From NCBI GenBank assembly GCA_013151645.1, contig JAADHU010000019.1, positions 62,001 through 126,000 on the forward strand: DNA of 64,000 nucleotides. The letters run 5' to 3'. The position numbers were made by a program, and so were the translations under genes. Of this stretch, positions 17,227 to 25,336 are shown piece by piece; the first letter of the stretch is position 1; each line of letters starts with the position of its first letter. Source of the DNA: Gammaproteobacteria bacterium. Lineage in GTDB: Bacteria; Pseudomonadota; Gammaproteobacteria; Steroidobacterales; Woeseiaceae. A model generated the notes under the pieces. The model was given only the letters and a program-made list of their open reading frames with translations. It was not told where the DNA came from and made no database searches.

Positions 17227-18174
17227 TCAGTGGCTGCGGCGACCTAGCGCTTGTTGCATCGTTTCGACCGGATCGACGTTGGTCGACAGGTTCATCAAAT
17301 GTATGCCGTAACGCTGGCAGAACTGCTCCAGTTTCTCCTGTCGATCACTGAATTCATGCCGGTATTCTTCGCGTGCACTGCGGGCGTAGGTATCTATTGC
17401 CAGTTCAGCCTCGTTGCTGACCAGGCGATAGCGACCCGGTGGCGGCAGTTCACGCTCCAGGCGGTCGCTGACAAAAATAGCCAGCACTTCATTGTGGCGC
17501 GCAATACCGGCCAGATGTGACTGCGACATCTTGCCAAAACCGAGAAAGTCGCTAATGACGACCACCAGGCTGCCCGGACGAGTGACTCGCCGCAACGCGG
17601 CCATCGCTTGCTGCAAGGGTTCTTGCGGACGTTCGCCAGTCGCCTGCACGGTATGCTCCCAGTCCGGGTGACTAACCAGTTCGTGCAGGTAGTGCAATGC
17701 AGACTGGCGACCCAGTCTCGGTCTTAATTCGCGGTGCGTTGTATCACCGAAGACAATGCCACCAAGCCGATCACCGCGATGGTGTGCGGCCCATGCAATC
17801 AGTGCTGCAGCTCGGCTGGCATTGACCGATTTGAAGCAGCCGCGGGTCGCGAAATGCATGTTGCTGCGCAGGTCGACCATGATGAGGACGGGTCTCTCCC
17901 GTTCCTCCCGAAACAATTTCGTATAAGCCTGACTACTGCGAGCGGTCACGCGCCAATCGATGTTGCGCGGATCGTCTCCCGGTTGATAAGGACGTGACTC
18001 GTCGAACTCCATTCCGCGGCCTTTAAAGTGCGAGACGTAGGCACCTGCCTGCAGCGAATTGATGTGCAGCACATCCAGTGGAATTGCGCGCGCCGGTCCG
18101 CTCAGGCGAATCAACTCCTTCTGGCTGACGCTGACAGGAGACGAGTCGTCCGGCAGTTTATCGTGGCGCATCAT
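17227..18174 (-). CDS. DUF58 protein (VWA-like) of the MoxR/Bat operon
   Basis: A 315-residue protein with no membrane segment. It contains the DUF58 core FDESRPYQPGDDPRNIDWRVTAR (residues about 75-97), followed by a VWA-like region with VLIMVDLRSNMHF. In MoxR operons, DUF58 proteins are thought to act as adaptors between the AAA+ ATPase and VWA proteins. The gene follows moxR after a 64-base gap, the largest inside the operon. Confidence 0.9.
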   Translation of the reverse strand: MMRHDKLPDDSSPVSVSQKELIRLSGPARAIPLDVLHINSLQAGAYVSHFKGRGMEFDESRPYQPGDDPRNIDWRVTARSSQAYTKLFREERERPVLIMVDLRSNMHFATRGCFKSVNASRAAALIAWAAHHRGDRLGGIVFGDTTHRELRPRLGRQSALHYLHELVSHPDWEHTVQATGERPQEPLQQAMAALRRVTRPGSLVVVISDFLGFGKMSQSHLAGIARHNEVLAIFVSDRLERELPPPGRYRLVSNEAELAIDTYARSAREEYRHEFSDRQEKLEQFCQRYGIHLMNLSTNVDPVETMQQALGRRSH

Positions 18175-18238
18175 GCGAACGACTGCTGTGCAAACAAGAA
18201 TCGAGCAAGGGGGCGGGCATATTCATGAATAGTCCGGG

Positions 18239-19207
18239 CTAGGGTACCCCCACTCCATCGAGAACGCCTTCGATCACCGAATTCGGGTTAACGCCATCCG
18301 CCTCCGCTTCAAAACTCAACACCAGGCGGTGCCGTAGTACGTCCGGCGCTACGTTCTGGATGTCTTCCGGCGCAACGAAGTCGCTTCCTCTGAGCCACGC
18401 GCGTGCGCGTGCAGCGCGGTCGATACCCATGCAAGCGCGCGGACTGGCGCCATAGAGAATCTGTCCTTCCAGCGACTTGTCGACCTTGCCCGGATCGCGA
18501 GTCGCGACCACAACGTTCACAATGTATTGCTCGAGTTCGTCAGACAGATGCAGGCGCAGGATCTGCTGCCGCCCGTCCATTACCGACTCCTGGCGCAACA
18601 GTTGTGGCGGCACGAAGGCATCACGCTCGCCGGACTTCGCTTCGTCGCGATTCAACACCAGAATGCGACGCTCATCCTCGATCGTTGGATAGCCCAACTC
18701 GATGTGCAGCAGAAAACGGTCAAGTTGCGCCTCGGGAAGCGGATAGGTTCCCTCCTGCTCAATCGGGTTCTGTGTCGCCATGACCATGAACAAATCTGAC
18801 AACTTGTAGCTCTTGTCGCCGACCGTGATCTGGCGTTCTTCCATCGCTTCCAGCAGGGCCGACTGCACTTTTGCCGGCGCACGATTGATTTCATCAGCCA
18901 GAATAAGATTGTGAAACAACGGCCCTTCCCGAAATTCGAAAGTGCCTTCCTGCGGACGATAAATTTCCGTGCCGGTCAGGTCAGCCGGCAGCAGATCCGG
19001 AGTAAATTGAAGGCGCTGGAAATCGCCCTCCAGGCTGTCTGATAACACTTTAATTGCACGTGTTTTCGCAAGCCCGGGCGCCCCCTCGACCAGGATGTGG
19101 CCATCACACAGCAGCGCGATCAACATGCGATTGATCAGATGCGACTGACCGATGATTAGTTTGCTGGCATGCGCTTCCAGCTGCTGAAATTGTTCCAGGA
19201 CGGTCAT
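18239..19207 (-). CDS. MoxR-family AAA+ ATPase
   Basis: The start is at ATG 19207 (MTVLEQFQQLEAHASKLIIGQ) with GGAG upstream. The frame is open for another 216 codons, but that part is not protein-like. The 322-residue product has Walker A GAPGLAKT, Walker B LILADEINRAP, sensor 1 MATQNPIEQEGTYPLPEAQLDRF and the C-terminal lid with YGASPRA. MoxR ATPases act as chaperones that insert metals or activate complexes together with VWA proteins. It heads the Bat operon (19207 to 12198). The client of this system is unknown. Confidence 0.95.
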   Translation of the reverse strand: MTVLEQFQQLEAHASKLIIGQSHLINRMLIALLCDGHILVEGAPGLAKTRAIKVLSDSLEGDFQRLQFTPDLLPADLTGTEIYRPQEGTFEFREGPLFHNLILADEINRAPAKVQSALLEAMEERQITVGDKSYKLSDLFMVMATQNPIEQEGTYPLPEAQLDRFLLHIELGYPTIEDERRILVLNRDEAKSGERDAFVPPQLLRQESVMDGRQQILRLHLSDELEQYIVNVVVATRDPGKVDKSLEGQILYGASPRACMGIDRAARARAWLRGSDFVAPEDIQNVAPDVLRHRLVLSFEAEADGVNPNSVIEGVLDGVGVP

Positions 19208-19364
19208 CAAGGACTCCGATGGTGAAAATGGCGTGCCATTGTAGAGAGGATGCGCCGACAGGCCAACAGTTGACGTCAACAAATCGTGGTTCACAGCTCG
19301 AATTCGGCTCGCAGGTAACTGTAATCGGCGGCTCCTTCCAGTAGTCTTACGTATTGCGTGACAA

Positions 19365-19991
19365 ATGTACGACAACGAAAAACGACAGACATTGCATATT
19401 CTCCCAGGAAAACAGCAATTCTCGGGCCCGCCACTGCCGGGCCATGGGTTATTGGCGGTGATTTTTCTACTCGCCGCACAGGTTGGCCAGGCCCAGGAAT
19501 TATCGTCGCCGCTGGCAGATGTCTCGCCGTGCGCGGCCGATGGCCGACTCACGGTTTCCCTGTACGGTGGCATTCGGACCACGCTCGACTGGACGGCGGC
19601 GGAGTTCGAATGCCTTGGCATGCCACGACCGGATAACGAAGGCGCCCGACTGCGTTTCGCCGGCACCGCCGAGGTCGCCGGCGAGGCCCGGCGCATCGCC
19701 ATCATCGTCGGCCTGCCCGCGCTCAAACAAGGCCAAACGGCTCGGGAAACGCCGGCGAACATCACGATCATCGAAGAAAATGCCGGTCGCTTTTTCAGCA
19801 GCAGCGAGGCGTCTTTCTGTTTCAGTGACATAGACGAACAAGAGCAGGATGCCAATGGGGAAGCCGGTGAATACCGGATTAGCGGTGTTTTGTACTGCGT
19901 TGCCGCCCTGGCAGAATTAAACGGTACCGGTGACGTGTCGCTAAGCGACCTTAAGTTTTCGGGCCGGATCGACTGGCAGCCGCCGCAGTGA
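19365..19991 (+). CDS. Secreted protein of unknown function
   Basis: A 208-residue protein with a long, polar N-terminal region and a hydrophobic signal (GHGLLAVIFLLAAQVGQAQ, about residues 27-45). The mature part is beta-rich, with three or four Cys (VSPCAADG, FECLGMP, SFCFSD, LYCVAAL) that could form disulfides. The pattern LRFAGTAE...ITIIEENAGRFFSS suggests a beta-sandwich. I do not recognise a family. It is seven bases before the DUF192 gene on the same strand, so the two are probably cotranscribed and both exported. An in-frame TTG at about 19389 is an alternative start. Confidence 0.6.
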   Translation: MYDNEKRQTLHILPGKQQFSGPPLPGHGLLAVIFLLAAQVGQAQELSSPLADVSPCAADGRLTVSLYGGIRTTLDWTAAEFECLGMPRPDNEGARLRFAGTAEVAGEARRIAIIVGLPALKQGQTARETPANITIIEENAGRFFSSSEASFCFSDIDEQEQDANGEAGEYRISGVLYCVAALAELNGTGDVSLSDLKFSGRIDWQPPQ

Positions 19992-19998
19992 TCTCAGT

Positions 19999-20496
19999 AT
20001 GAGCATCAAATCAGTGATGACCCATGCTGCTTCCCGCGTCGGTGTAACCGTGACCCTGGCCCTGCTGTTAAGCGGACAGTCCTATACCGCCAGTGAACTT
20101 GATGCTGCCTTCGGCAAGGGCACACTCATCATATCGGCGTCAAAAAATGCCTGTTATCGCTTTAACGTGTGGCTCGCGGTAAGCAACAAACAGCACTCCC
20201 GAGGACTCATGCACGTCAGGAATATGGCGGCCGACGCCGGCATGTTGTTCGTTTACACCGCCCCTGACCGCCGCTCGATGTGGATGAAAAACACCTATAT
20301 TCCGCTGGATATGCTGTTTATCCGTGACGATGGCACGATATCCTCGCTGGTCTCGCAGACCGAACCGCTCTCGTTGCGCAGCATCAGTTCGATTGAACCA
20401 GTAACGTTTGTGCTTGAGCTCAATGCAGGCGTAACGGACCGATTGAAGATCGTGGCCGGCAACCCGGTCGTCTGGTCACAAGACCCGGGCGATTGA
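19999..20496 (+). CDS. DUF192 family exported protein
   Basis: A 165-residue protein with a signal peptide (hydrophobic VTLALLLSGQSYTAS, ending about residue 31), followed by a DUF192 domain. The diagnostic blocks are present: SRGLMHVRNMAADAGMLFVY, MWMKNTYIPLDMLFI and a C-terminal FVLELNAG. The family is small, beta-rich and widespread in bacteria and archaea, with no firmly known function. The 3' end overlaps the convergent aminotransferase gene by 21 bases. Sharing a unit with the secreted protein upstream suggests a joint periplasmic role, but this is only inference. Confidence 0.88.
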   Translation: MSIKSVMTHAASRVGVTVTLALLLSGQSYTASELDAAFGKGTLIISASKNACYRFNVWLAVSNKQHSRGLMHVRNMAADAGMLFVYTAPDRRSMWMKNTYIPLDMLFIRDDGTISSLVSQTEPLSLRSISSIEPVTFVLELNAGVTDRLKIVAGNPVVWSQDPGD

Positions 20497-21660
20497 CTCC
20501 GCCAGGTAGCCCACGTTCTTCGCCGTAATTCCCGCGACATTAATGCGTCCGAAACCTTCCATGTAGATGCCGAAATCAGTCTTCAGCCGGGTCACCTGCT
20601 GCGGACTGATGCCGAGGTAGGAAAACATACCGTTGGCACTGCCAATGTGAGAAAAATCGTGCGCCGGCGCCGTCTCCTGCAACGCCTCGACCAGCATCGA
20701 CCTGACCGATTTTAGCCGCTCACGCATCTCACCCAGTTCGGCCGCCCATTGTGCGCGCAGATCCGGGTCGCGCAGTATGTGACTAACGACGGCGGCACCG
20801 TGGTCCGGTGGCACCGAATAAATTGTTCTCACGATCTGGCTCGCCTGGCTATAGACGATCTGGCTCACGTCTGCATCGCTGGACACAATGGACAGCGCAC
20901 CCACGCGGTCTCGATACAGGCCGAAGTTCTTGGAACAGGAACTGGATACAAGCATCTCCGGCACGCGCTCCGCCAACTGTCTTATCGCTTGCACATCCTC
21001 GTCAATACCGTTCGCCAGACCCTGGTATGCGATATCGATAAACGGCAACAAGCCGCGTTCGACGACGATATCTGCTATCTGTCGCCACTGTTCGCTCGAC
21101 GGATCGATACCCGTCGGGTTATGGCAGCAACCGTGAAACAGCACGATATCGCCCGACGGGATTGTGCTCAGAGTCTCGAGCAAGGCGTCGATGCGCAGGC
21201 ATTTTTTATCCGCATCGTAATAGGGGTAGGTTTCGAGCTGAACACCGGCACCGCCTAACAACGGCACATGATTGTTCCAGGTCGGGTCGCTGACCCATAG
21301 GGATACATCGGCTTTCGCCCGCAAGATCAATCCCGCCGCAACCCTGAGAGAGCCCGAACCACCGGGCGACTGCAGCGTCGTAATGCGTCCACTCGCCGAT
21401 GAATGATCACCGAAAATCAAGTCTTGCATGGTCTCGTTAAAGACCGGGTCACCCGCTGATCCCGTGTACGCCTTGGTTTGCTGATGATCGAGAATATACC
21501 GCTCGGCTTTTTTCACCGCGGCGAGAATGGGCGTCTGGCCGTGCTCGTCCCGATAGACGCCGACACCAAGATCGACTTTGTTCTCGCGGGCATCGTTCTG
21601 GTGCTCGCCGATCAGCTTGAGAATGGCATCGGGTGGCAGAGCGGTGAGGGATTCAAACAA
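20476..21660 (-). CDS. Aspartate/aromatic aminotransferase (class I, PLP-dependent)
   Basis: A 394-residue class Ia aminotransferase. It starts with DAILKLIGEHQNDARENKVDLGVGVYRD, typical of AspC/TyrB. The PLP lysine lies in SSSCSKNFGLYRDRVGAL, and substrate- and cofactor-binding blocks are HGCCHNPTGID and the late Arg in NGMFSYLG...GIYMEGFGRINVAG. It would move amino groups between aspartate or aromatic amino acids and 2-oxoglutarate in the cytoplasm. Sequence alone does not decide AspC from TyrB. The gene is single and convergent with the DUF192 gene. Confidence 0.93.
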   Translation of the reverse strand: MFESLTALPPDAILKLIGEHQNDARENKVDLGVGVYRDEHGQTPILAAVKKAERYILDHQQTKAYTGSAGDPVFNETMQDLIFGDHSSASGRITTLQSPGGSGSLRVAAGLILRAKADVSLWVSDPTWNNHVPLLGGAGVQLETYPYYDADKKCLRIDALLETLSTIPSGDIVLFHGCCHNPTGIDPSSEQWRQIADIVVERGLLPFIDIAYQGLANGIDEDVQAIRQLAERVPEMLVSSSCSKNFGLYRDRVGALSIVSSDADVSQIVYSQASQIVRTIYSVPPDHGAAVVSHILRDPDLRAQWAAELGEMRERLKSVRSMLVEALQETAPAHDFSHIGSANGMFSYLGISPQQVTRLKTDFGIYMEGFGRINVAGITAKNVGYLAESIARVL

Positions 21661-21780
21661 CGGGCGTCTCCGGCGCTATCCAAATTCGGTGCGCGCCGCG
21701 AATTGTACACAGAGACTGGAAATACTGCACCGACCGAATAAACTCCGGGCAGCGGAGATGCCGGGGACGGGAAGAATACA

Positions 21781-21807
21781 TCGGGCCCCGCATGATGCGG
21801 GACCCGA
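21781..21807 (-). terminator. Hairpin after the HiPIP gene, probable terminator
   Basis: TCGGG plus CCCGC pairs with GCGGG plus CCCGA around an ATGAT loop, with one mismatch. It begins eight bases after the HiPIP stop. The following minus-strand bases are only moderately T-rich, so termination strength is uncertain. Confidence 0.5.
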
Positions 21808-21814
21808 CACTATC

Positions 21815-22138
21815 TTACGACTTGGGCGCCCAGACGGAACACCAGCCATTTGCGTTCACGAGTTTGCCTGGGAATATCTGACACGGGCGCCACGGCTCAC
21901 CATCGGTCCCCAGCACAAGCGCGCAATTCGAGCACACCTGGTGTTCGGCGGGGTTGGTACGTGAGGCCGGATCGACCGAGCTTGCATCCTCGGTGTATTT
22001 CATCGTCTTGGCAAAAGCGTCGGCAGGGTCGAGATGTGGCATTTCCTGCGCTATAGCCTCTGCGCCCGGGCGAACGACATAGCCCGCAGCAGCGACGGCC
22101 GATAATTTCAAAAACTGACGTCTTGCGATTTTACTCAA
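21815..22138 (-). CDS. High-potential iron-sulfur protein (HiPIP), Tat-exported
   Basis: I start the gene at TTG 22138 because AAGGAG lies exactly six bases upstream. The two in-frame ATGs further upstream lack such a site. The 107-residue precursor has a twin-arginine signal (ARRQFLK, then AVAAAGYVV), as expected for a protein exported with its cofactor. The mature part shows the HiPIP cysteine pattern: C-X2-C in VCSNCALV, then RPCQIFPG and GWCSVW, which hold one 4Fe-4S cluster. HiPIPs are periplasmic electron carriers found mostly in purple bacteria and related gammaproteobacteria and betaproteobacteria. The gene is alone, with a hairpin after it, so its partners are not indicated. Confidence 0.9.
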   Translation of the reverse strand: MSKIARRQFLKLSAVAAAGYVVRPGAEAIAQEMPHLDPADAFAKTMKYTEDASSVDPASRTNPAEHQVCSNCALVLGTDGEPWRPCQIFPGKLVNANGWCSVWAPKS

Positions 22139-22473
22139 CGGAATCTCCTTGGTTCTCATTAGTCGCCTGCTGAAATTCAAGCGAAGCGTATTTTAGTACA
22201 TATTCTTTTCTTTGAGGGGTTTGCGAATGGTTCCCATTTCCAATACGCGTATCGATAAAACTCACCGAATTCAGACCCCTATTATAGCCACTTAACCTGA
22301 ACAGCAGCCGAACGAGAGCGGCTGCGACGGCCGGATTAAGGGCGAGAATCGAGCGTTTGTTGCCGCAATTTGACGATCTGCTGGTCAAATCCACAGTTTG
22401 TGGCTCACAAATGCAACTGCGCAGGCTACGATAGGTCACATTACGTTCGAGCAAATTGAAAGGAAGCACCTCT
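22139..22473. other. Intergenic region between divergent HiPIP and protease genes
   Basis: About 335 bases that should hold promoters for both neighbours. A perfect minus-strand TATAAT lies at 22281-22286 and could serve the HiPIP gene, but I see no good -35 element at the right spacing. The HiPIP Shine-Dalgarno is at 22145-22150. A minus-strand open frame crosses the region but overlaps the HiPIP start and lacks a family signature. Confidence 0.4.
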
Positions 22474-23967
22474 TTGCGTTCAGCTATCCCGTCTCATCGC
22501 GGTTCGAGATTCCTTATCGCCGCCGCGTTTCCGCTGTTGCTATCCTTCTCCCACGTCACTTCCGCACAGGTCATACACGATTATTCGGTGACGCTCGAGC
22601 CAGGTTTGAAGCGAATGTCAGTCGAGGCAAGATTCGCATCGAAGGAGCGTCAAATTGCGGCTCGCGCACGCGATGCCAATGACGTGTTGATCGAGGCGCG
22701 AGACTGCGACACGGGCAAGAAGATACGCGTTCGCGGCCGTCACCTGGTGTCGCCGGCTGCTGGCTTCCGCTGCTTGCGATATACAATCGATCTGCAGCGC
22801 GCCGCCAGGAACGAGCGGCGCAACGCGTCGCTCTCTGCGGAAAACTTTATAGTCTCTCCGGCCGTCTGGCTATGGCGACCCGAACTCGATGAATCCACAT
22901 CGATTCGTGTCCATTTCAACTTGCCGGACGAAATACGTGTTTCAGTACCGTGGCCCGAAGAGAGTCGCAATACTTTTCTGCTTGGCCGTTCTCCGGAAAG
23001 TGCGAATGCCACCGTCGTGTTCGGCCGCTTCGAATATCATGAACTGAGCGTCCCGCAAGCCACTCTCCGCGTTAGCCTGGTCAAGAGCGACACGGCAATG
23101 AACACCGATACGATTCTTAGCTGGCTCGCAGCAACCGCGACAGATATCACCCTGGCCTATGGACGGTTCCCCAATCCGTCGCCGCAAATCGTCGTTCTTC
23201 CCGCCGGCGTACGAGGGAGAACGGATCGCAGTTTTCGCACCGGCAGCACCAAAGCCGTTCGTTTCGGCCGCGTTGTACGGGATGGCGGGGAATCCGTGGA
23301 ACTCTTTGTTAACCACAGCGCGCCGCTGGAAAAATTCTTGCTGGACTGGACGGCAACACACGAATTCAGCCACTTGATGCTGCCGTATGTCAGCCGCAAA
23401 CAAAAATGGATCTCGGAGGGCTTCGCGCAGTACTACCAGAATATCCTGCTGGCGCGCTCCGGCGCCTACGAACCCGCTCATGCCTGGCAAAAGCTCTATA
23501 ACGGTCTCGAGCGAGGTCGCAAGTCGCGCCCTGAACTGTCGCCTAACGGTGCCGCGGCAGGCAATTTTCGCGATGGACTGATGAAGGTGTACTGGAGTGG
23601 TGCGGCGCTGGCCTTGCTTGCCGACATGCAATTGCGCGAGCAATCCGATGGTGCGGAATCGCTGGACCTTGCACTGGATCGGTTACAGGCCTGTTGTTTA
23701 CCGGCGACGGAAGTCTGGACCGGCCCGGAACTGATGGCGCGATTGGACTCAATGGTGAGTTCACCGGTCTTTATGCCGCTGTACCGTCAGTATGCCAATA
23801 CCGCTGGTTTCCCCGATGTGAGCAATGCGCTGGAACAACTGGGTGTCCACATCACGAACGGCAAGGTCGAGTTGCACAACGACGCAAAACTCGCCGCTAT
23901 TCGGTCGTCGATGACGAAAATGGATCCGCAAACGGCGCGCTGGCGTCAGCGACTTGCCGTGAATTGA
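22474..23967 (+). CDS. Secreted gluzincin-type metallopeptidase (peptidase MA-like)
   Basis: The protein has a signal peptide (FLIAAAFPLLLSFSHVTSAQ), a beta-rich N-terminal domain and a catalytic region in its second half. The zinc site is HEFSH followed after 14 residues by a Glu in WISEGFAQYY, which makes it a gluzincin related to M1/M61 aminopeptidases; M1 enzymes have 18 residues between these elements. I prefer TTG 22474, with AGGA nine bases upstream. TTG 22456 is possible and adds six residues, giving 503. The protein would act in the periplasm or outside the cell. Substrate and family number are not certain. It is not in an obvious operon. Confidence 0.75.
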   Translation: MRSAIPSHRGSRFLIAAAFPLLLSFSHVTSAQVIHDYSVTLEPGLKRMSVEARFASKERQIAARARDANDVLIEARDCDTGKKIRVRGRHLVSPAAGFRCLRYTIDLQRAARNERRNASLSAENFIVSPAVWLWRPELDESTSIRVHFNLPDEIRVSVPWPEESRNTFLLGRSPESANATVVFGRFEYHELSVPQATLRVSLVKSDTAMNTDTILSWLAATATDITLAYGRFPNPSPQIVVLPAGVRGRTDRSFRTGSTKAVRFGRVVRDGGESVELFVNHSAPLEKFLLDWTATHEFSHLMLPYVSRKQKWISEGFAQYYQNILLARSGAYEPAHAWQKLYNGLERGRKSRPELSPNGAAAGNFRDGLMKVYWSGAALALLADMQLREQSDGAESLDLALDRLQACCLPATEVWTGPELMARLDSMVSSPVFMPLYRQYANTAGFPDVSNALEQLGVHITNGKVELHNDAKLAAIRSSMTKMDPQTARWRQRLAVN

Positions 23968-24026
23968 TCGGTATCGGCAAGATGCTGATATATACTCTGC
24001 CATCAGAATTGCGGGCGTAAATCATC

Positions 24027-24875
24027 ATGAAGGGTGCAAGCACCGCCGTCGATATCAGCAAGATTCGCGGCGCGCAGGAAACTCGGTTCGAGGACAGCGT
24101 GGCCGTCGAGGAACCGCTGGAACTGCAAATTTGCTCTCCGACTGCAACGGGCTCGGCTGCAAAAAGTATTTCGATAACGATGCGAACTCCTGGCGACGAT
24201 ATCGATCTCGCCCTGGGTTTTCTCGCAGGCGAAGCGATCATAGCCGACGCCAGCGAAGTTTTGTCTGCTGAGCACTGCGGCGAAGCCGACCCGGAAACCG
24301 GCTTCAGGAACACCGTCAGGGTTGAGCTCCATCCCGACACGAGGTTCGATTTCGATCGCCTGAAGCGACACTTCTATACGACCTCAAGCTGCGGAGTTTG
24401 CGGCAAATCATCGATCGAAGCATTGCGTATCAACACACACCCGGCAATCGACAGCGCATTCTGCATCTGTCGTGAAAAACTCCTCGAGCTACCGGGAAAA
24501 CTGCGCGCGCATCAAGCCGTGTTTGACAGAACCGGTGGTTTGCACGCTGCGGCGGCCTTTGATTCTCAGGGCGACATCATCGTTGCCCGTGAAGATGTCG
24601 GCCGCCATAATGCGGTAGACAAGGTCATTGGCAGCTTGCTGCGTGACGGGCGTTTGCCTGCCGGCGACCTGGGTATTCTGGTCTCGGGTCGAGCCAGTTT
24701 CGAATTGGTGCAAAAAGCATGGGTTGCTGGCATGCCATTACTCGCCGCAGTGAGCGCGCCGTCAAGTTTGGCGGTTAGACTGGCGCAGGAATCCGCTATG
24801 ACGCTGGTGGGTTTTCTGCGCGACCCGGGCTTTAACATTTATACCGGCGCACAACGAATCGTTGAGAAAAAATGA
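24027..24875 (+). CDS. fdhD: Formate dehydrogenase accessory sulfurtransferase FdhD
   Basis: A 282-residue cytoplasmic protein. Its signature is the CGVCGK loop (about residue 130), whose cysteines receive sulfur from IscS and pass it to the bis-MGD molybdenum cofactor, which formate dehydrogenase needs. DIDLALGFLAGEAII, REDVGRHNAVDKVIG and LVSGRASFELVQKA are all typical FdhD blocks. It is the first gene of the operon and its stop overlaps the fdsG start (ATGA). This ties cofactor sulfuration directly to synthesis of the enzyme it serves. Confidence 0.95.
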   Translation: MKGASTAVDISKIRGAQETRFEDSVAVEEPLELQICSPTATGSAAKSISITMRTPGDDIDLALGFLAGEAIIADASEVLSAEHCGEADPETGFRNTVRVELHPDTRFDFDRLKRHFYTTSSCGVCGKSSIEALRINTHPAIDSAFCICREKLLELPGKLRAHQAVFDRTGGLHAAAAFDSQGDIIVAREDVGRHNAVDKVIGSLLRDGRLPAGDLGILVSGRASFELVQKAWVAGMPLLAAVSAPSSLAVRLAQESAMTLVGFLRDPGFNIYTGAQRIVEKK

Positions 24876-25336
24876 AAACAGACTACGACAAGAAAGCAGC
24901 GACGGAGATTATTCTCGGTTTTGACAACCGGCCCGAGATGCTCGTGCAAATATTGCACGCCTTCGTCGCACGCTTCGCATACCTGGGTGAAGATGGCGTT
25001 CGCCAGATCGCCACTGAGCTCAATTTATCGCGAGCCGAAGTCTGGGGTGTCGTGAAGTTCTACCATGATTTTCGTACCGAGGCGCCGGGCCGAACGGTGA
25101 TCAAAATCTGTCAGTCGGAAGCCTGTCAGGCGATGGGCAGTCGCGACCTTACCGCGCATGCCGAAAAAACGTTGGGCATCAGCATGGGTTCCGGCGATCG
25201 CGCGCATACGCTCGAACCCGTCTATTGCCTTGGAAATTGTGCCTGCTCGCCCGCGGTAATGATCGACGACCAGGTCTACGGCCGCGTCGATACACGGCGT
25301 TTCGATACGCTGGTGACGGATGCGGAAAGCCAATGA
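24872..25336 (+). CDS. fdsG: NAD-dependent formate dehydrogenase gamma subunit (NuoE-like)
   Basis: A 154-residue protein with a thioredoxin-like fold and a 2Fe-2S site. The ligands are visible as CQSEAC (C-X4-C) and a later CLGNCA. The helical N-terminal part (GVRQIATELNLSRAEVWGVVKFYHDF) matches NuoE and FdsG. It passes electrons toward the FMN subunit. It starts in the ATGA overlap with fdhD and ends in another with fdsB. Confidence 0.95.
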   Translation: MKTDYDKKAATEIILGFDNRPEMLVQILHAFVARFAYLGEDGVRQIATELNLSRAEVWGVVKFYHDFRTEAPGRTVIKICQSEACQAMGSRDLTAHAEKTLGISMGSGDRAHTLEPVYCLGNCACSPAVMIDDQVYGRVDTRRFDTLVTDAESQ

